This document shows positions 1 through 10,163 of a stretch of 64,000 nucleotides of DNA, piece after piece. This DNA comes from Chromohalobacter nigrandesensis (lineage in GTDB: Bacteria; Pseudomonadota; Gammaproteobacteria; Pseudomonadales; Halomonadaceae). The stretch covers positions 236,693 to 300,692 of the forward strand of contig NZ_JAKGAM010000003.1 in the NCBI RefSeq assembly GCF_023061285.1, written 5' to 3'. Position numbers and translations under genes: made by a program. The notes beneath the pieces were generated by a model. That model had not been told where the DNA came from. It worked only from the letters and a program-made list of their open reading frames with translations, and made no database searches. The first letter of the stretch is position 1, and every line of letters starts with the position of its first letter.

Positions 1-139
1 CCACACGTCAGATCGTGCACCACTTGTCCCCAGGCGCATACCGGACTCCCGCCCATAGTGGTCAACATTTGGAGGTATTGTCTCTTAACCCCTTCATGAC
101 GGGGCTCGTAGCCAGGATGAGCAGGTTATGACAGAAAAG

Positions 140-148
140 TTATGCACA
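140..148 (+). promoter_or_regulatory. isolated DnaA-box-like 9-mer
   Basis: TTATGCACA fits the relaxed DnaA-box consensus TTWTNCACA. It lies in the 246-base gap at the left edge, which holds no convincing gene. A single relaxed match can easily arise by chance. Confidence 0.25.
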
Positions 149-182
149 GGCAAAAAATCGCCCTGTGAAGACAACGAGAAAG

Positions 183-207
183 CGCGGCGACCCAAGGGAT
201 CGCCGCG
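183..207 (-). terminator. possible terminator after glnQ
   Basis: An 8-bp GC-rich inverted repeat (CGCGGCGA / TCGCCGCG) lies about 40 bases past the glnQ stop. On the minus strand it is followed by a short T-rich stretch (CTTTCTC), so the termination signal is weak. Confidence 0.35.
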
Positions 208-246
208 TGATTGCGGGGTGGGAGTGCTACCTGGTCTCTGAGAACG

Positions 247-1017
247 TTAGTGCTTGAGAACGCGGGAGAGAAAGGACTGGGTACGTTCATTTTGAGGGTG
301 GTCGAAGACTTCTTGTGGCGTGCCTTGTTCGACGATATGGCCGTCGTGCACGAAGATGACGCGGTCGGCGACCTCGCGTGCGAAGCCCATTTCGTGGGTC
401 ACGATCATCATCGTCATGCCTTCGTTGGCCAGTTCGCGCATGGCGTCGAGTACTTCGCCGATCATTTCCGGGTCGAGAGCCGAGGTGGGCTCGTCGAACA
501 GCATCAGGCGCGGCTCCATGGCCAATGCACGCGCCAGGGCGACACGCTGTTGTTGGCCTCCGGAAAGCTGCCCGGGATACTTGTCGGCTTGATCGCTGAT
601 ACCCACGCGTTCGAGCAGTCGATCGGCGATTTCCCGAGCCTTGGCGTTGTCGAGCCCGCGTACCTTCTCCGGGGCCAGGGTCACGTTGGCATGCACCGAC
701 AAATGGGGAAACAGGTTGAATTGCTGGAAGACCATGCCGACTTCGGTGCGAATGGTCTGCAACGATTTCCCACCCTTGCCGTGCGGTGTTAGCTCGTTGC
801 CATCGACGACGATGCGTCCCGATTGGAACTCCTCGAGGCCATTGACGCAGCGAATGAGCGTCGATTTGCCGGATCCGCTGGCACCGACGATGACGACCAC
901 CTCGCCGGCGGCGATCTCGAGGTCGATATCCTGCAGTACGTGCAGGCTGCCGAAGTACTTGTCGACCTTCTCCAACGTGACGATCGGCGTGGGGGAAGCT
1001 TGCTGACTGTCATTCAT
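247..1017 (-). CDS. glnQ: polar amino-acid ABC transporter ATPase, GlnQ-like
   Basis: This is the ATP-hydrolysing subunit of a polar amino-acid importer acting at the inner membrane. Walker A (GASGSGKST) is at about residues 45-53, the ABC signature LSGGQQQR at about 151-158 and Walker B LMLFDEP at about 171-177. The 256-residue length is normal for the GlnQ/HisP family. I chose the ATG at 1017 because a GAGG motif sits 8 bases upstream; a TTG at 1038 would add seven residues and overlap the permease gene. It is the last gene of a glnH-glnP-glnQ set. Glutamine as substrate is inferred from similarity to the E. coli proteins. Confidence 0.9.
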   Translation of the reverse strand: MNDSQQASPTPIVTLEKVDKYFGSLHVLQDIDLEIAAGEVVVIVGASGSGKSTLIRCVNGLEEFQSGRIVVDGNELTPHGKGGKSLQTIRTEVGMVFQQFNLFPHLSVHANVTLAPEKVRGLDNAKAREIADRLLERVGISDQADKYPGQLSGGQQQRVALARALAMEPRLMLFDEPTSALDPEMIGEVLDAMRELANEGMTMMIVTHEMGFAREVADRVIFVHDGHIVEQGTPQEVFDHPQNERTQSFLSRVLKH

Positions 1018-1027
1018 GATAGGCGCC

Positions 1028-1699
1028 TCATTGTCCAACCAGGCCCTTGCGCTCGAGCAGGCGCAAGGCGAAAGAGAGACTCAGTGTGATCACCAGGTAA
1101 AGCATGGCGACCATCAAGTAGACCTCGAGTGCGGTGAAGGTGGTCGCGATATAGACCTGGCCCTGACGCACCAGCTCGCCTACGCCGATGACCGAGAACA
1201 GCGAGGTGTCCTTGATGCTGACGATGCCCTGATTGCCGAGGGCCGGGATCATGCGGCGCAGCGCCTGGGGCCAGATGATGTAGCGGAAGGTATCGGTCCG
1301 CGACAGGCCCAGCGACAAGCCAGCCTCGCGCTGGCCCTTTTCGATGGACTGCACCCCGCCACGCACGATTTCCGAAATATAGGCGCCCGCGTTGAGGGCG
1401 ATGGCCGCGATACCGGCAACCACGGCGTTGATCGGACCGCCCAGGAGTTGCGGTAAGCCATAGAAGATGAATAGCACCTGCACGAGCACGGGGGTGCCGC
1501 GGAAGATTTCGATGTAGACAGTGGCTGGCCAGCGTAGCAAGCGCAGCGGACTGATGCGCAGAAGGCCAAAGACGATGCCGATCAGAAAGCCGATGGCGAG
1601 GCCGCCGAAGGAGATCAGCAAGGTCCAGGGAATACCGGTGAGAAGATGCGGAATGGAGGCGATGGCCGCCTGCCAGTCGAACTGGAAAGTGACGTCCAC
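1028..1699 (-). CDS. glnP: polar amino-acid ABC transporter permease, GlnP-like
   Basis: This is the membrane permease of the importer, 223 residues with several hydrophobic segments. It carries the HisM/GlnP-type coupling region ([10 protein letters not shown], about 120 residues in) followed by the conserved segment [13 protein letters not shown]. The start is a GTG at 1699, preceded by GGAGA. It ends 10 bases before the glnQ start, so the two are probably translated together. About 125 bases containing a hairpin separate it from the upstream binding-protein gene. Family assignment is firm; substrate is inferred. Confidence 0.9.
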   Translation of the reverse strand: MDVTFQFDWQAAIASIPHLLTGIPWTLLISFGGLAIGFLIGIVFGLLRISPLRLLRWPATVYIEIFRGTPVLVQVLFIFYGLPQLLGGPINAVVAGIAAIALNAGAYISEIVRGGVQSIEKGQREAGLSLGLSRTDTFRYIIWPQALRRMIPALGNQGIVSIKDTSLFSVIGVGELVRQGQVYIATTFTALEVYLMVAMLYLVITLSLSFALRLLERKGLVGQ

Positions 1700-1779
1700 G
1701 AAGGTGTCTCCAGGGTCGTGACTCGGCGTACGTGTGCGCCGAGGCGACGACGCTTATGGTGGATGGTATGCCATGAAAA

Positions 1780-1807
1780 GGGGCCGGGTGCATGATCACC
1801 CGGCCCC
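1780..1807 (-). terminator. hairpin between glnH and glnP
   Basis: An 11-bp perfect inverted repeat (GGGGCCGGGTG / CACCCGGCCCC, 6-base loop) is followed by TTTT on the minus strand, so it looks like an intrinsic terminator. It probably gives partial termination, letting the binding protein be made in excess over the permease and ATPase. Confidence 0.7.
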
Positions 1808-1823
1808 TGATGGATCGTTGTCT

Positions 1824-2600
1824 TTATTCGGCGTCAGGTGCCTTGCCGAACCACTTTTCGTAGATGTCGTCGTAGGTGCCGTCTTCACGCATCTCGCTGA
1901 GCGCTTCGTTGGCGGGTTCTACCCACTCGCTGCCCTCGACGAAGGCGATGCCGTATTGCTGGCCTTCATACAGTGGCCCGACCACCTTGGCCTTGCCGTC
2001 GCCCTTGGTCTCGGCGAAGTAGCCGACGTTAGGTGCGTCATAGAACACGGCGTCGACACTGCCGCCCATGAGGGCCATGTACATGTCGGAACTGCCGGGA
2101 TAGGGGGTGATTTCGGCATCGTCACCGAGCTCTTCCTGAAGGTAATCGTAGCTCGTGGACCCAATCTTGGTGCCGATACGCATGCCTTCGAGATCGTCGA
2201 GCTCTTCGACGTCGTCATTGCTGTTGGGGACCAGAATACGTAGACCGCTGTCGTAGTACGGATCGGAGAAGTCGACGATCTCGCCGCGCTCTTCGGTAAT
2301 GGTGATACCCGCGATGGCGATATCGACGTTACCGGTCTGCACGGCGGGAATGATGCCGTTGAAGTCCATGGTGTTGAGATCGATATCGAAGCCGGCACGA
2401 TCGGCGATGGCGTTGATGATATCGATGTCGAAACCGACCATTTCGCCGCTATCCTCGTCCATCATCTCGAAGGGCACGAAGCTGGGATCAGTCGCCACGG
2501 CGAGCGTGGGTGTATCCTGGGCGAGGGCGGCACTGCTGGTACCAAGTGCCAGCGCGAGGGCGGAAAGACGTAGTGGTAGACATAGTGGCAAGTGTTTCAT
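1824..2600 (-). CDS. glnH: periplasmic amino-acid binding protein, GlnH-like
   Basis: This is the solute-binding protein that feeds the GlnPQ importer in the periplasm. A signal peptide covers about residues 1-27, ending ALAQ. The mature protein follows the bacterial SBP family 3 pattern closely. [13 protein letters not shown] and AGITITEER match the E. coli GlnH pattern, and QQYGIAF near the end does too. The protein is very rich in Asp and Glu, as expected for an exported protein of a halophile. It is the first gene of the operon. Glutamine specificity is likely from the strong resemblance but not proven; glutamate or another polar amino acid is possible. Confidence 0.88.
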   Translation of the reverse strand: MKHLPLCLPLRLSALALALGTSSAALAQDTPTLAVATDPSFVPFEMMDEDSGEMVGFDIDIINAIADRAGFDIDLNTMDFNGIIPAVQTGNVDIAIAGITITEERGEIVDFSDPYYDSGLRILVPNSNDDVEELDDLEGMRIGTKIGSTSYDYLQEELGDDAEITPYPGSSDMYMALMGGSVDAVFYDAPNVGYFAETKGDGKAKVVGPLYEGQQYGIAFVEGSEWVEPANEALSEMREDGTYDDIYEKWFGKAPDAE

Positions 2601-2739
2601 AGCGTTCCCCGTTTGCTGTTGTTGATGGGACCGGTTCTACATTGACGAGTCCCGGTGAGGGCGTCAAGTAAAGGGTGGGGAACACGAAAAGAGGGAAGGG
2701 GCATCCGCGTAGCGGACGCCCGAGGCGCTGCATGCCCGC

Positions 2740-3093
2740 TCAGACGGCGAACGAGGCACCGCAGCCGCAGGTGGAAGTGGCGTTGGGATTCTTGATGATG
2801 AAGCGTGCCCCGGCGAGGCCTTCCTCGAAATCCACCGTGGAGCCGACCAGGTATTGATACGAGAGTGCGTCGATGATCATCGACGCGCCGCCATGTTCGA
2901 TGACGGTATCCTCGTCGCCGACATTCTCGGCGAAATCGAAACCGTACTGGAAGCCCGAGCAGCCTCCGCCGGTGACGTAGACACGCAGCTTGAGACCCGG
3001 CTTGCCCTCTTCCTCGACCAAGACGCCCAGACGCTGGGCGGCGGCATCGGTCAAGTACATGGGCACCGGGACGAACGATTCAGCCCCGCTCAT
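2740..3093 (-). CDS. erpA: iron-sulfur cluster insertion protein ErpA
   Basis: This A-type carrier delivers Fe-S clusters to apo-proteins, including those of isoprenoid synthesis and respiration. The 117-residue protein has the HesB/IscA fold signature with the three cluster-binding cysteines, one in GGGCSGF and two in the C-terminal [10 protein letters not shown] chose the ATG at 3093 because GGAGG lies just upstream; the reading frame is open for 84 more codons upstream but that part resembles nothing. It is transcribed on its own, divergent from the CLC gene. ErpA is preferred over IscA because no isc genes are nearby and the C-terminal motif fits ErpA. Confidence 0.9.
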   Translation of the reverse strand: MSGAESFVPVPMYLTDAAAQRLGVLVEEEGKPGLKLRVYVTGGGCSGFQYGFDFAENVGDEDTVIEHGGASMIIDALSYQYLVGSTVDFEEGLAGARFIIKNPNATSTCGCGASFAV

Positions 3094-3320
3094 GGTGACC
3101 TCCTTAATCCATCGTATGGCATATGGCTCCCCATTATCGTGAAAACCAAGCAAAACGGTCAACTTTGTCTTGATGTGGAGCGCTGACTGCCGTGTAACGC
3201 TAGGGTGTATGATAATGTCTAACGTTACATTCGTTTGTAATGATGTCGTGCTGTGCCGGGCTTGGCCATGCCGCCTGTCCTTGTCCCGGTGAGGATCATC
3301 AGTGCTCAGGGAGATATGGT

Positions 3321-5078
3321 GTGCCATTGCGTCGGTTTCGACCACTGCTCAAGCGGCCCAGCATGGAAGTTTTTCGTCGCCGCTTGGCAAGTGTCGATGC
3401 GTTGCCACAGTTATGTGTGCTGGGTGTCCTCTCGGGGCTTCTGACCGGCGGTCTGATGGTCGTGTTTCGCGGCGCATTGGAGTTGGGGGCGCTGGCCTTC
3501 ATGCCGGATGGCGATCCCGAGGCTTTCGAACGACTCGCGGTACCGCTTCGCGTGGTGTTGCCGTTGATCGCCGTGGCGCTGATCGGCCTGTGGCTGTGGC
3601 GCATACCGATCAATGCCGGCAAGATTGGCATCGGCCATGTCATCGAACGGTTGACCTATCATCAGGGCAAGATGCCGTTACGCAACTGGATCACCCAGTG
3701 GTGGGTAGGGCTCGTGGCGCTGTTGGGTGGTCTTTCCGCAGGGCGCGAGGGGCCCGCCATTCACCTCGGTGCGGCGGCGTCGAGCTGGATCGGCCAGACC
3801 ATGCGGCTGCCCCACAACAGCCTACGCGTATTGGTGGGATGTGGCACTGCGGCGGGCATCTCCGCGTCGTTCAATACGCCGATCGCTGGCGTCATCTTCG
3901 CCATGGAAGTGGTGATGATGGAATACACCATCATCGGCTTCATGCCGGTCATTCTGGCCTCGACTACCGGCGCCGTTGTCTCGCAGTTGGTCTACGGTTC
4001 GCAGCCCGCCTTCTCGGTGCCCAGCGTGCAGTTGGCCTCGTTGTTCGATCTGCCCTGGATCGTGGTCACGGCCGTATTGATCGGACTGGTAGCCGGTGGC
4101 TTCGTGCGTCTTGCCAGGCCTGCGGCGTGGAAAGCGCGCCTTCCCATGTGGGGGCGATTCCTGGCGGTGGGCGTCGCGGTGGCGGCACTGGCCTGGTGGT
4201 ATCCTCAGGTCCAGGGCATGGGCTACGACTCGCTGGAGCGCATGCTCGTCGGCCAGCCGGCGCTGGATGTGCTGATCGCCGTGGCGTTCGGCAAGCTGGC
4301 GCTGACAGCACTGGCCATCGCCTTCGGGGTCCCGGTGAGCATCATCGGGCCGATTCTGGTGGCGGGGGCGGCCCTGGGCACGTTGTGCGGGCTGCTGTGG
4401 GCCACGCTGATGCCGGAGCTGGCCTCGTCGCCGGCGGTGTTCTCGCTGTTGGGCATGGCCGCGATGATGGGGGCTGTCCTGCAGGCGCCTCTGGCAGCGT
4501 TGATGGCACTTCTAGAGTTGACGCACAATTCGAGCATCCTGCTGCCGGGCATGCTGGCGGTGGTCATTGCGGTACTGGTGGAGCGTCAGGGGTATCACTG
4601 CTCGGGGTTTTTCATCTCCACGCTCGATAGCCAGGGCCTGCATCCCTTGCAGCGCCCCTTGATGCAAGCCTTGTCACGGGTCGCGGTGCCCGCCGTCATG
4701 GAGCGTAGCGTGGCGCGGGCACCACGCGTGCTGTCGCGGGCCCAGGCTCAGGAACTGCTGGCCGGCAAACCCACCTGGCTGGTGGTCTCGCGCGAGAACG
4801 ACAAACCCCCGGTGGGGCTCAAGGCCGCCGGGCTGGCAAGACTCATGCTCGACGAGAAATGGCAGGACGAACCCCGCTTCGACCTGCTCGAAATCCCCGG
4901 TCAACGTGTCGATATGGCGCCCATTTCCTTGCAGGCAACGCTCTCGGAGGCCTTTGAGCAACTCAACAAGTATGGCGTCGATGCGCTCTACGTCGAACAC
5001 ACCACGGCGCCGCTGATCCGCAAGATTTCGGGTATCATCACCCGCGACGCCATCGAGAACTACTACCGTAATAAATGA
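3321..5078 (+). CDS. CLC family chloride channel/antiporter with CBS domains
   Basis: This inner-membrane anion channel or Cl-/H+ antiporter has about ten or more hydrophobic segments over residues 30-450. The selectivity-filter motif GREGP is at about 141-145 and includes the gating glutamate. A second filter-like segment, SIIGP, lies near residue 350. About 120 hydrophilic residues at the C-terminus fit a CBS-domain pair that senses nucleotides or ionic strength. I chose the GTG at 3321 because GGGAG lies about 8 bases upstream; an ATG at 3363 also works, and longer forms lack a ribosome site. Whether it is a channel or an exchanger cannot be told here. Anion transport would suit life in salt. 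Confidence 0.85.
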   Translation: MPLRRFRPLLKRPSMEVFRRRLASVDALPQLCVLGVLSGLLTGGLMVVFRGALELGALAFMPDGDPEAFERLAVPLRVVLPLIAVALIGLWLWRIPINAGKIGIGHVIERLTYHQGKMPLRNWITQWWVGLVALLGGLSAGREGPAIHLGAAASSWIGQTMRLPHNSLRVLVGCGTAAGISASFNTPIAGVIFAMEVVMMEYTIIGFMPVILASTTGAVVSQLVYGSQPAFSVPSVQLASLFDLPWIVVTAVLIGLVAGGFVRLARPAAWKARLPMWGRFLAVGVAVAALAWWYPQVQGMGYDSLERMLVGQPALDVLIAVAFGKLALTALAIAFGVPVSIIGPILVAGAALGTLCGLLWATLMPELASSPAVFSLLGMAAMMGAVLQAPLAALMALLELTHNSSILLPGMLAVVIAVLVERQGYHCSGFFISTLDSQGLHPLQRPLMQALSRVAVPAVMERSVARAPRVLSRAQAQELLAGKPTWLVVSRENDKPPVGLKAAGLARLMLDEKWQDEPRFDLLEIPGQRVDMAPISLQATLSEAFEQLNKYGVDALYVEHTTAPLIRKISGIITRDAIENYYRNK

Positions 5079-5104
5079 CCTCGGCATGGCCCCGAGGAAT
5101 TTTT
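5079..5104 (+). terminator. possible terminator after the CLC gene
   Basis: A short hairpin (CCTCGG / CCGAGG) directly follows the stop codon and is followed by AATTTTT. The stem is only 6 bp, so efficiency is uncertain. Confidence 0.5.
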
Positions 5105-5139
5105 CAGCAAGAATGCAGGACTCGCATTAAGGAATCGCC

Positions 5140-5571
5140 ATGTATCAATTGATCTTATCGCTGCACCTGGTTGCCGTCATGACCTGGTTCGCGGCGCTTT
5201 TCTTTCTCCCCCGATTGTTCGTCTATCATGCCCAGGCGCGCGATCATGGCGATGAACAGGCGGTAGGCTACTTCCAGCTCATGGAGCGGCGTCTCTACAA
5301 GGGCATCATGCTACCGGCGATGATCGCGGTAATCGTTCTGGGCGGACTGCTGGTCTATCTGGTGCCGAGTGTCATGAGTAATGGCTCGTTCCATGTCAAG
5401 GTGCTGCTGGTGGCATTTTTGATCGGCTATCATCATGTGTGCCTGGCTTATCTCAAGCGATTCGCGGCCACGCAGTGCCACAAGAGCGCGGCATTCTTCA
5501 AGGCGTTCAATGGCATTCCCATTGTGCTGCTGCTGGCTATCGTCCTGCTCGTCGTGTTCCAGCCGTTTTGA
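5140..5571 (+). CDS. hemJ: protoporphyrinogen IX oxidase HemJ
   Basis: HemJ oxidises protoporphyrinogen IX to protoporphyrin IX in the inner membrane, the next-to-last step of heme synthesis. The 143-residue protein has four hydrophobic segments. It carries the family hallmarks FLPRLFVYHA (about residues 22-31, with the conserved His), ERRLYKGIM, KVLLVAFLIGYHH and the C-terminal FNGIPIVLLL. AAGGA precedes the start. Its TGA stop overlaps the thiD ATG by one base, so they are co-transcribed. Using HemJ instead of HemG or HemY is common in proteobacteria; hemL, an earlier heme gene, lies 1.6 kb downstream. Confidence 0.9.
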   Translation: MYQLILSLHLVAVMTWFAALFFLPRLFVYHAQARDHGDEQAVGYFQLMERRLYKGIMLPAMIAVIVLGGLLVYLVPSVMSNGSFHVKVLLVAFLIGYHHVCLAYLKRFAATQCHKSAAFFKAFNGIPIVLLLAIVLLVVFQPF

Positions 5572-6395
5572 TGGCAACGCCAAGATTGCCGGCGGTGCTG
5601 GTGCTTGCGGGGCATGACCCTACTGGCGGGGCGGGACTGACCGCCGATGGCGAAGCCATCCGCGCCTGCGGTGGTTGGCCGTTGACCGTGCCCACGGCGC
5701 TGACGGTACAGACCACGCGCGACGTGCAACGCGTCATGCCGTGTTCGCGCGAGAGTATCGAAAGCGCTTGCGAGGCATTGTTCGCGGATATCGAGATCAA
5801 TGCCATCAAGGTGGGGTTGATCGCCGATCGTGCGTCTCTTGAGGCGGTCATCGACGTGGCGCGTGCGCATCCCAATCTGCCGTTGATCGTCGACCCGGTG
5901 ATGCGTGCGGGCGGCGGTAGTGCGTTGGCCCCCGATGACAGCGTATCGATGTTTCGCGAACGTCTGTTGCCGCTGGTGGATATCCTGACCCCCAATCGTC
6001 ACGAACTGGCACGTCTGAGTGCGACGTCCGGTAGTGAAGTGGATCGGGTGGTGGAACTGATGTCGCTGGGCGCACAGGCGATTCTGGTCACCGGGGCGGA
6101 TGCCTGGGATGACGAGACGTCAGCATGCAACGAGGTTGTCCACACCCTGCATACTCCCGACAATAGTCGCCAATGGCGTTGGCCACGGCTGGCGGGCGAT
6201 TATCATGGGTCGGGATGTACCCTGGCGGCTTCGCTTGCCGCGCGCCTGGCGTGTGGCGAATCCTTGATCGAGGCTTGCAGTCAGGCCCAGCGCGTGGCCT
6301 GGGATAGCCTGGTGCACGCGCAACGTCCCGGACACGGCCAGGCGTTACCCGATCGGCTGTGGCGCTTGCCGCCCTTCGAGAGCGAGGCAACATGA
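5571..6395 (+). CDS. thiD: hydroxymethylpyrimidine/phosphomethylpyrimidine kinase
   Basis: ThiD phosphorylates HMP and HMP-phosphate in the cytoplasm to make the pyrimidine half of thiamine. The 274-residue protein has the ribokinase-fold landmarks: AGHDPTGGAG near residues 13-22, VDPVMRAGGG (about 109-118), TPNRHE and the C-terminal anion-hole motif GSGCT with its catalytic region. I chose the ATG at 5571 because it overlaps the hemJ stop and starts at the conserved domain. It overlaps thiE by four bases (ATGA). No TPP riboswitch was seen upstream of the operon. Confidence 0.92.
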   Translation: MATPRLPAVLVLAGHDPTGGAGLTADGEAIRACGGWPLTVPTALTVQTTRDVQRVMPCSRESIESACEALFADIEINAIKVGLIADRASLEAVIDVARAHPNLPLIVDPVMRAGGGSALAPDDSVSMFRERLLPLVDILTPNRHELARLSATSGSEVDRVVELMSLGAQAILVTGADAWDDETSACNEVVHTLHTPDNSRQWRWPRLAGDYHGSGCTLAASLAARLACGESLIEACSQAQRVAWDSLVHAQRPGHGQALPDRLWRLPPFESEAT

Positions 6396-7048
6396 CGGCG
6401 GACTGGACGCGCGGCATATACGCCATTACCGATGCGACGCTGTTGCCGGACGATGAATGCCTGTTCGCGGCGTGTGAGCGCGCCTTGAGCGCGGCGCCGG
6501 CGCTGCTGCAGTACCGTGACAAGTCGGCGGATGCCGACAAGCGCTGGCGCCAGGCCGCAACCCTGGCCGGGTATTGCCACGATGCCGGGATACCGCTGAT
6601 CGTGAATGACGATATCGCCCTGGCGGCGCGGCTGGGCGCGCGTTTTGGCACCACCGTCGGGCTGCACCTGGGGCAGCAGGATGGTGCGCTGGATGCTGCG
6701 CGCGAGGTCCTGGGACCCGCGGCGATCATCGGGGCGACTTGCCATGCGCGTCTCGATCTGGCGGAACGCGCTGTGGCTGAAGGCGCCAGCTATCTGGCTT
6801 TCGGGCGTTTCTTCGCGTCGCGCACCAAGCCAGAGGCGCCAGCGGCGTCCTTGACGTTGCTCGGCGACGCCGCGTGTTTCGGCCTGCCGCGTGTGGCGAT
6901 CGGTGGACTCGACGTCCACACTATGCGTCTAGCCCGCGAGGCCGGCGCGGAGTTGTTGGCCACGGTGCATGCGGTCTTCGGCGCCGTCGATCCTGCGGTC
7001 GCCATCAAGGAATTGCAGGCGAGTCTCGGCGAGGCGGCGCGACACTGA
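6392..7048 (+). CDS. thiE: thiamine-phosphate synthase
   Basis: ThiE couples HMP-pyrophosphate with the thiazole phosphate to form thiamine monophosphate. The 218-residue TIM-barrel protein begins GIYAITD and has LLQYRDK, the pyrophosphate-binding IVNDD, IGATCH and GRFFASRTK. The ATG at 6392 overlaps the thiD stop, giving a translationally coupled hemJ-thiD-thiE unit. The protein reads as intact. It is followed by an 84-base gap holding two DnaA boxes and then hemL. Confidence 0.92.
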   Translation: MTADWTRGIYAITDATLLPDDECLFAACERALSAAPALLQYRDKSADADKRWRQAATLAGYCHDAGIPLIVNDDIALAARLGARFGTTVGLHLGQQDGALDAAREVLGPAAIIGATCHARLDLAERAVAEGASYLAFGRFFASRTKPEAPAASLTLLGDAACFGLPRVAIGGLDVHTMRLAREAGAELLATVHAVFGAVDPAVAIKELQASLGEAARH

Positions 7049-7049
7049 A

Positions 7050-7103
7050 TTATCCACAGGCTCGAGCGGAGAGTTGTTCGACCTGTCCAGAGAGTTATCC
7101 ACA
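7050..7103 (+). promoter_or_regulatory. two consensus DnaA boxes between thiE and hemL
   Basis: TTATCCACA occurs exactly at 7050-7058 and again at 7095-7103, same orientation, 45 bases start to start. They fill much of the 84-base gap upstream of hemL and lie 16 kb from oriC. They could tie hemL expression to DnaA or titrate DnaA. Confidence 0.55.
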
Positions 7104-7132
7104 TTTCTAGCCAGACACAGCCAGAGGAAGTC

Positions 7133-8422
7133 ATGACCACGTCCGCACAACTCTTCGAGCAGGCTTGCCGTCACATCCCCGGCGGTGTGAACTCACCCGT
7201 GCGCGCCTTCAAGGGCATGGAGCGCGCACCGGTATTCGTGGAGCGCGCCCAGGGCGCCTATCTCTACGATGTCGAAGGTCAACGCTACATCGATTATGTC
7301 GGATCCTGGGGGCCGTTGATCACTGGCCATGCCGATCCCGATGTGCTGGGCGCGGTGCGTGAGCGTCTCGACGATGGGCTGTCCTTCGGCACGCCGACCG
7401 CCATCGAAACGCGCATGGCGGAGCTGATCTGCGAGATCATGCCGTCCATCGACATGGTACGCATGGTCAACTCGGGCACCGAGGCCACCATGTCGGCGAT
7501 TCGTCTGGCACGTGGCCATACCGGACGCGACAAGATCGTCAAGTTCGAGGGCAATTACCACGGCCATTCCGACTCGCTGCTGGTCAAGGCCGGTTCCGGC
7601 GCGCTGACGCACGGTGAACCCAGTTCACCCGGCGTGCCGGCGTCCCTCGCCGAGCATACCGTGACGCTGCCCTATAACGATCTCGACGCCGTGCGCGACT
7701 GCTTCGCGCGTCTGGGGGACGAGATCGCCGGCATCATCGTCGAGCCGGTGGCGGGCAATATGAACTGCATTCCGCCGCAGCCCGAGTTTCTCAAGGGCTT
7801 GCGCGAAGTGTGCGATGCCCATGGCAGCGTGCTGATCTTCGATGAGGTAATGACCGGTTTTCGCGTCGCGCTGGGCGGTGCCCAGGCACATTTCGGTGTG
7901 ACGCCGGACCTGACGTGCCTGGGCAAGATCGTCGGTGGCGGCATGCCGGTCGGCGCCTTCGGCGGGGCGCGTGAGCTGATGGAGCAAGTCTCGCCTTTGG
8001 GACCGATCTACCAAGCGGGCACGCTGGCTGGCAATCCTCTGGCCATGGCGGCGGGGATCGCGCTGCTCGAGAAGATTCGCGAACCGGGCTTCCACGACGC
8101 GCTCGGTGAACGCGTGGCGACGCTGTGTGATGGTCTGGAAGCCCGTGCGGAGGCAGCCGGCGTGGATTTGATCACCCAGCGCGCGGGCGGCATGTTCGGG
8201 GTCTTCTTCACCGCCCAGCGGCGCGTCGATAACTTCGCCCAGGCGACTGCCTGCGATGCCGATACCTTCCGGCGCTTCTTCCTGGGGATGCTCGAGGAGG
8301 GTGTGTATCTGGCGCCTTCGCCGTTCGAGGCAGGCTTCATGTCGAGCGCCCACACGGCGGCCGATATCCAGACTACCCTGGATGCCGCCGAACGGGTACT
8401 GGCGACCCTCGGTCAGGCCTGA
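7133..8422 (+). CDS. hemL: glutamate-1-semialdehyde 2,1-aminomutase
   Basis: HemL is a PLP enzyme that converts glutamate-1-semialdehyde to 5-aminolevulinate, the first committed tetrapyrrole precursor in the C5 pathway. The 429-residue length is standard. Visible motifs are [11 protein letters not shown] at the N-terminus, [25 protein letters not shown] and the PLP-lysine segment [21 protein letters not shown] precedes the ATG at 7133. It may be transcribed with the kinase-like gene that follows 50 bases downstream. Confidence 0.95.
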   Translation: MTTSAQLFEQACRHIPGGVNSPVRAFKGMERAPVFVERAQGAYLYDVEGQRYIDYVGSWGPLITGHADPDVLGAVRERLDDGLSFGTPTAIETRMAELICEIMPSIDMVRMVNSGTEATMSAIRLARGHTGRDKIVKFEGNYHGHSDSLLVKAGSGALTHGEPSSPGVPASLAEHTVTLPYNDLDAVRDCFARLGDEIAGIIVEPVAGNMNCIPPQPEFLKGLREVCDAHGSVLIFDEVMTGFRVALGGAQAHFGVTPDLTCLGKIVGGGMPVGAFGGARELMEQVSPLGPIYQAGTLAGNPLAMAAGIALLEKIREPGFHDALGERVATLCDGLEARAEAAGVDLITQRAGGMFGVFFTAQRRVDNFAQATACDADTFRRFFLGMLEEGVYLAPSPFEAGFMSSAHTAADIQTTLDAAERVLATLGQA

Positions 8423-8472
8423 CGCGGCGAGTGAACGATGCGATGCAACGACAGGATGCGGGAGAACGCTCA

Positions 8473-10038
8473 GTGAGCCAGGTATTGATCGAGGCATTGC
8501 GCCAAGGCCAGGCATTCGGAGACTCGGTTGGCGAGGTCGAGGTGTTCGAGACCCATATTTCCTGGGTCATTCTTACCGGCGATTATGCCTACAAGATCAA
8601 GAAGCCGCTGGATTTCGGCAGCTTTCTGGACTTTTCCACCCTCGAAAAGCGGCGTCGGCTCTGCGAGCAGGAGGTACGCCTCAACCGACGTCTCGCCCCG
8701 GCGCTGTATCTTGAGACGGTGCCCATCAGCGGGACGCCTGAGGCACCGCGGTTGGATGGCAGTGGCACGCCGTTCGAATATGCCGTCAAGATGCGTCAGT
8801 TCAGCAACCGTCACCTGTTCAGCACCTTGCAGGTCAGCGGCGAGCTCTCGGTGGAGCTGCTCGACGACCTTGTCGATCAACTGGTGGCATTTCACGAAGA
8901 CGCGCCGCGGATCAGCGGCGATAGTCCGTTGGGCTCGCCGGACACCGTGCGTCGCACGTTGGACCGCGAGTTTCGCTTGATCGAGGCGCGGCTCGACGAT
9001 CCCCAGGCACGTGAACGTCTCTCGCGGCTCGAGACCTGGAGTCTGGACAGTTTCGCGCGGCTCGAGCACGAGTTCGAGCGGCGCTGGCGTGAAGGCTACG
9101 TGCGTGAGACCCATGGCGACATTCACCTCGGCAATGCAGTGCATTTCGAAGGCCGCGCGCTGCTTTTCGACGGCCTGGAATTCAACGCCGAGCTGCGCTG
9201 GAACGATGTCGGCTGCGAGCTGGCATTCTTGCTGATGGACCTCGAGGCACGTGGCGAGCAGGCCTTCGCCAACCATGTGCTCAATCGCTACCTGGAACTC
9301 TCCGGCGATTACGAGTTGGTGCGCCTGCTCGCCTATTACAAGCTTTATCGGGCGCTGGTGCGGGCCAAGGTGGCGATGCTGCATTACCAGCAACCGCAAT
9401 TGACGCCTGACGAGCGCCAGGAGGCGTATGCGAAGTACCAGCATTACATTGCCCTGGCAGAGCGTTACAGCGAGTTTCGCTTCCCGTATCTGATCGTCGG
9501 CGTGGGCGTCTCGGGCAGCGGCAAGAGCCGTTTCACCGGCGAGATGGTGCAGCGGCTAGGCGGTGTGCGGGTGCGCTCCGATATTGAACGCAAACGGCTT
9601 TACGGCTTCGAGGCCCAGTCGAGTACCGCCGACGGCGCCGATATCTATACGACCCAGGCGACTGCGCGTACCTATGATCGTCTTGCCGAACTGGCGGGGA
9701 TCCTGCTGGAGTCAGGGCTGCCGGCCTGTGTCGATGCCACCTGCCTGACGCGCGCTCAGCGCACGCAACTGTGCTTCGAGGCCGAACGCCGCGGACTGCC
9801 GGTGCTGCTGGTGAGTTTCGAGGCGGATGAAGCGACCCTGCGCGCACGCATCGAAAAGCGTGCCCAGCGTGGTGGTGACCCTTCCGAGGCAGGGCTCGAG
9901 GTACTCGAACGCCAACTGGCACGTTTCGAACCTTTCGCCGACGATGAACTGAGCCACCTGGTCCATCTCGATACCACGGCACCGGATGCCAACCGGACTC
10001 TGGTGTCGATGATTCAGGAGCGTATCCAACTCAATTGA
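8473..10038 (+). CDS. two-domain protein: aminoglycoside-phosphotransferase-like plus P-loop kinase
   Basis: This 521-residue cytoplasmic protein joins two phosphotransferase-type folds. The N-terminal two thirds resemble the APH/choline-kinase family: the catalytic-loop segment ETHGDIHLGN is followed by a LFDGLEFN metal-binding segment. The last 180 residues are an AAA/gluconate-kinase-like P-loop domain with Walker A GVGVSGSGKSRF. I chose the GTG at 8473 because GGGAG lies 8 bases upstream and MSQ-LI-AL fits how I recall homologues starting; an in-frame GTG at 8431 and ATG at 8443 are alternatives. The family is widespread in proteobacteria with no settled substrate. Calling it antibiotic resistance would be unfounded. 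Confidence 0.8.
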   Translation: MSQVLIEALRQGQAFGDSVGEVEVFETHISWVILTGDYAYKIKKPLDFGSFLDFSTLEKRRRLCEQEVRLNRRLAPALYLETVPISGTPEAPRLDGSGTPFEYAVKMRQFSNRHLFSTLQVSGELSVELLDDLVDQLVAFHEDAPRISGDSPLGSPDTVRRTLDREFRLIEARLDDPQARERLSRLETWSLDSFARLEHEFERRWREGYVRETHGDIHLGNAVHFEGRALLFDGLEFNAELRWNDVGCELAFLLMDLEARGEQAFANHVLNRYLELSGDYELVRLLAYYKLYRALVRAKVAMLHYQQPQLTPDERQEAYAKYQHYIALAERYSEFRFPYLIVGVGVSGSGKSRFTGEMVQRLGGVRVRSDIERKRLYGFEAQSSTADGADIYTTQATARTYDRLAELAGILLESGLPACVDATCLTRAQRTQLCFEAERRGLPVLLVSFEADEATLRARIEKRAQRGGDPSEAGLEVLERQLARFEPFADDELSHLVHLDTTAPDANRTLVSMIQERIQLN

Positions 10039-10163
10039 GGCGCCGTCATCATCATGTCGCGACTGCGTCATGGGCCTGTCATGCGCCCTCTTTATGCTAA
10101 AGGGGTGGTTAGGGTCGTCACATTGCCGCATGGCGTGTGGGTGATGTGAGTCTCGTGATATTG

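Noticed and set aside
3302..4630. A 442-codon open frame on the plus strand overlapping the CLC gene.
   Set aside because: It runs in another frame of a GC-rich gene, has Arg/Gly/His-heavy nonsense composition and matches no family, while the CLC frame has clear motifs.
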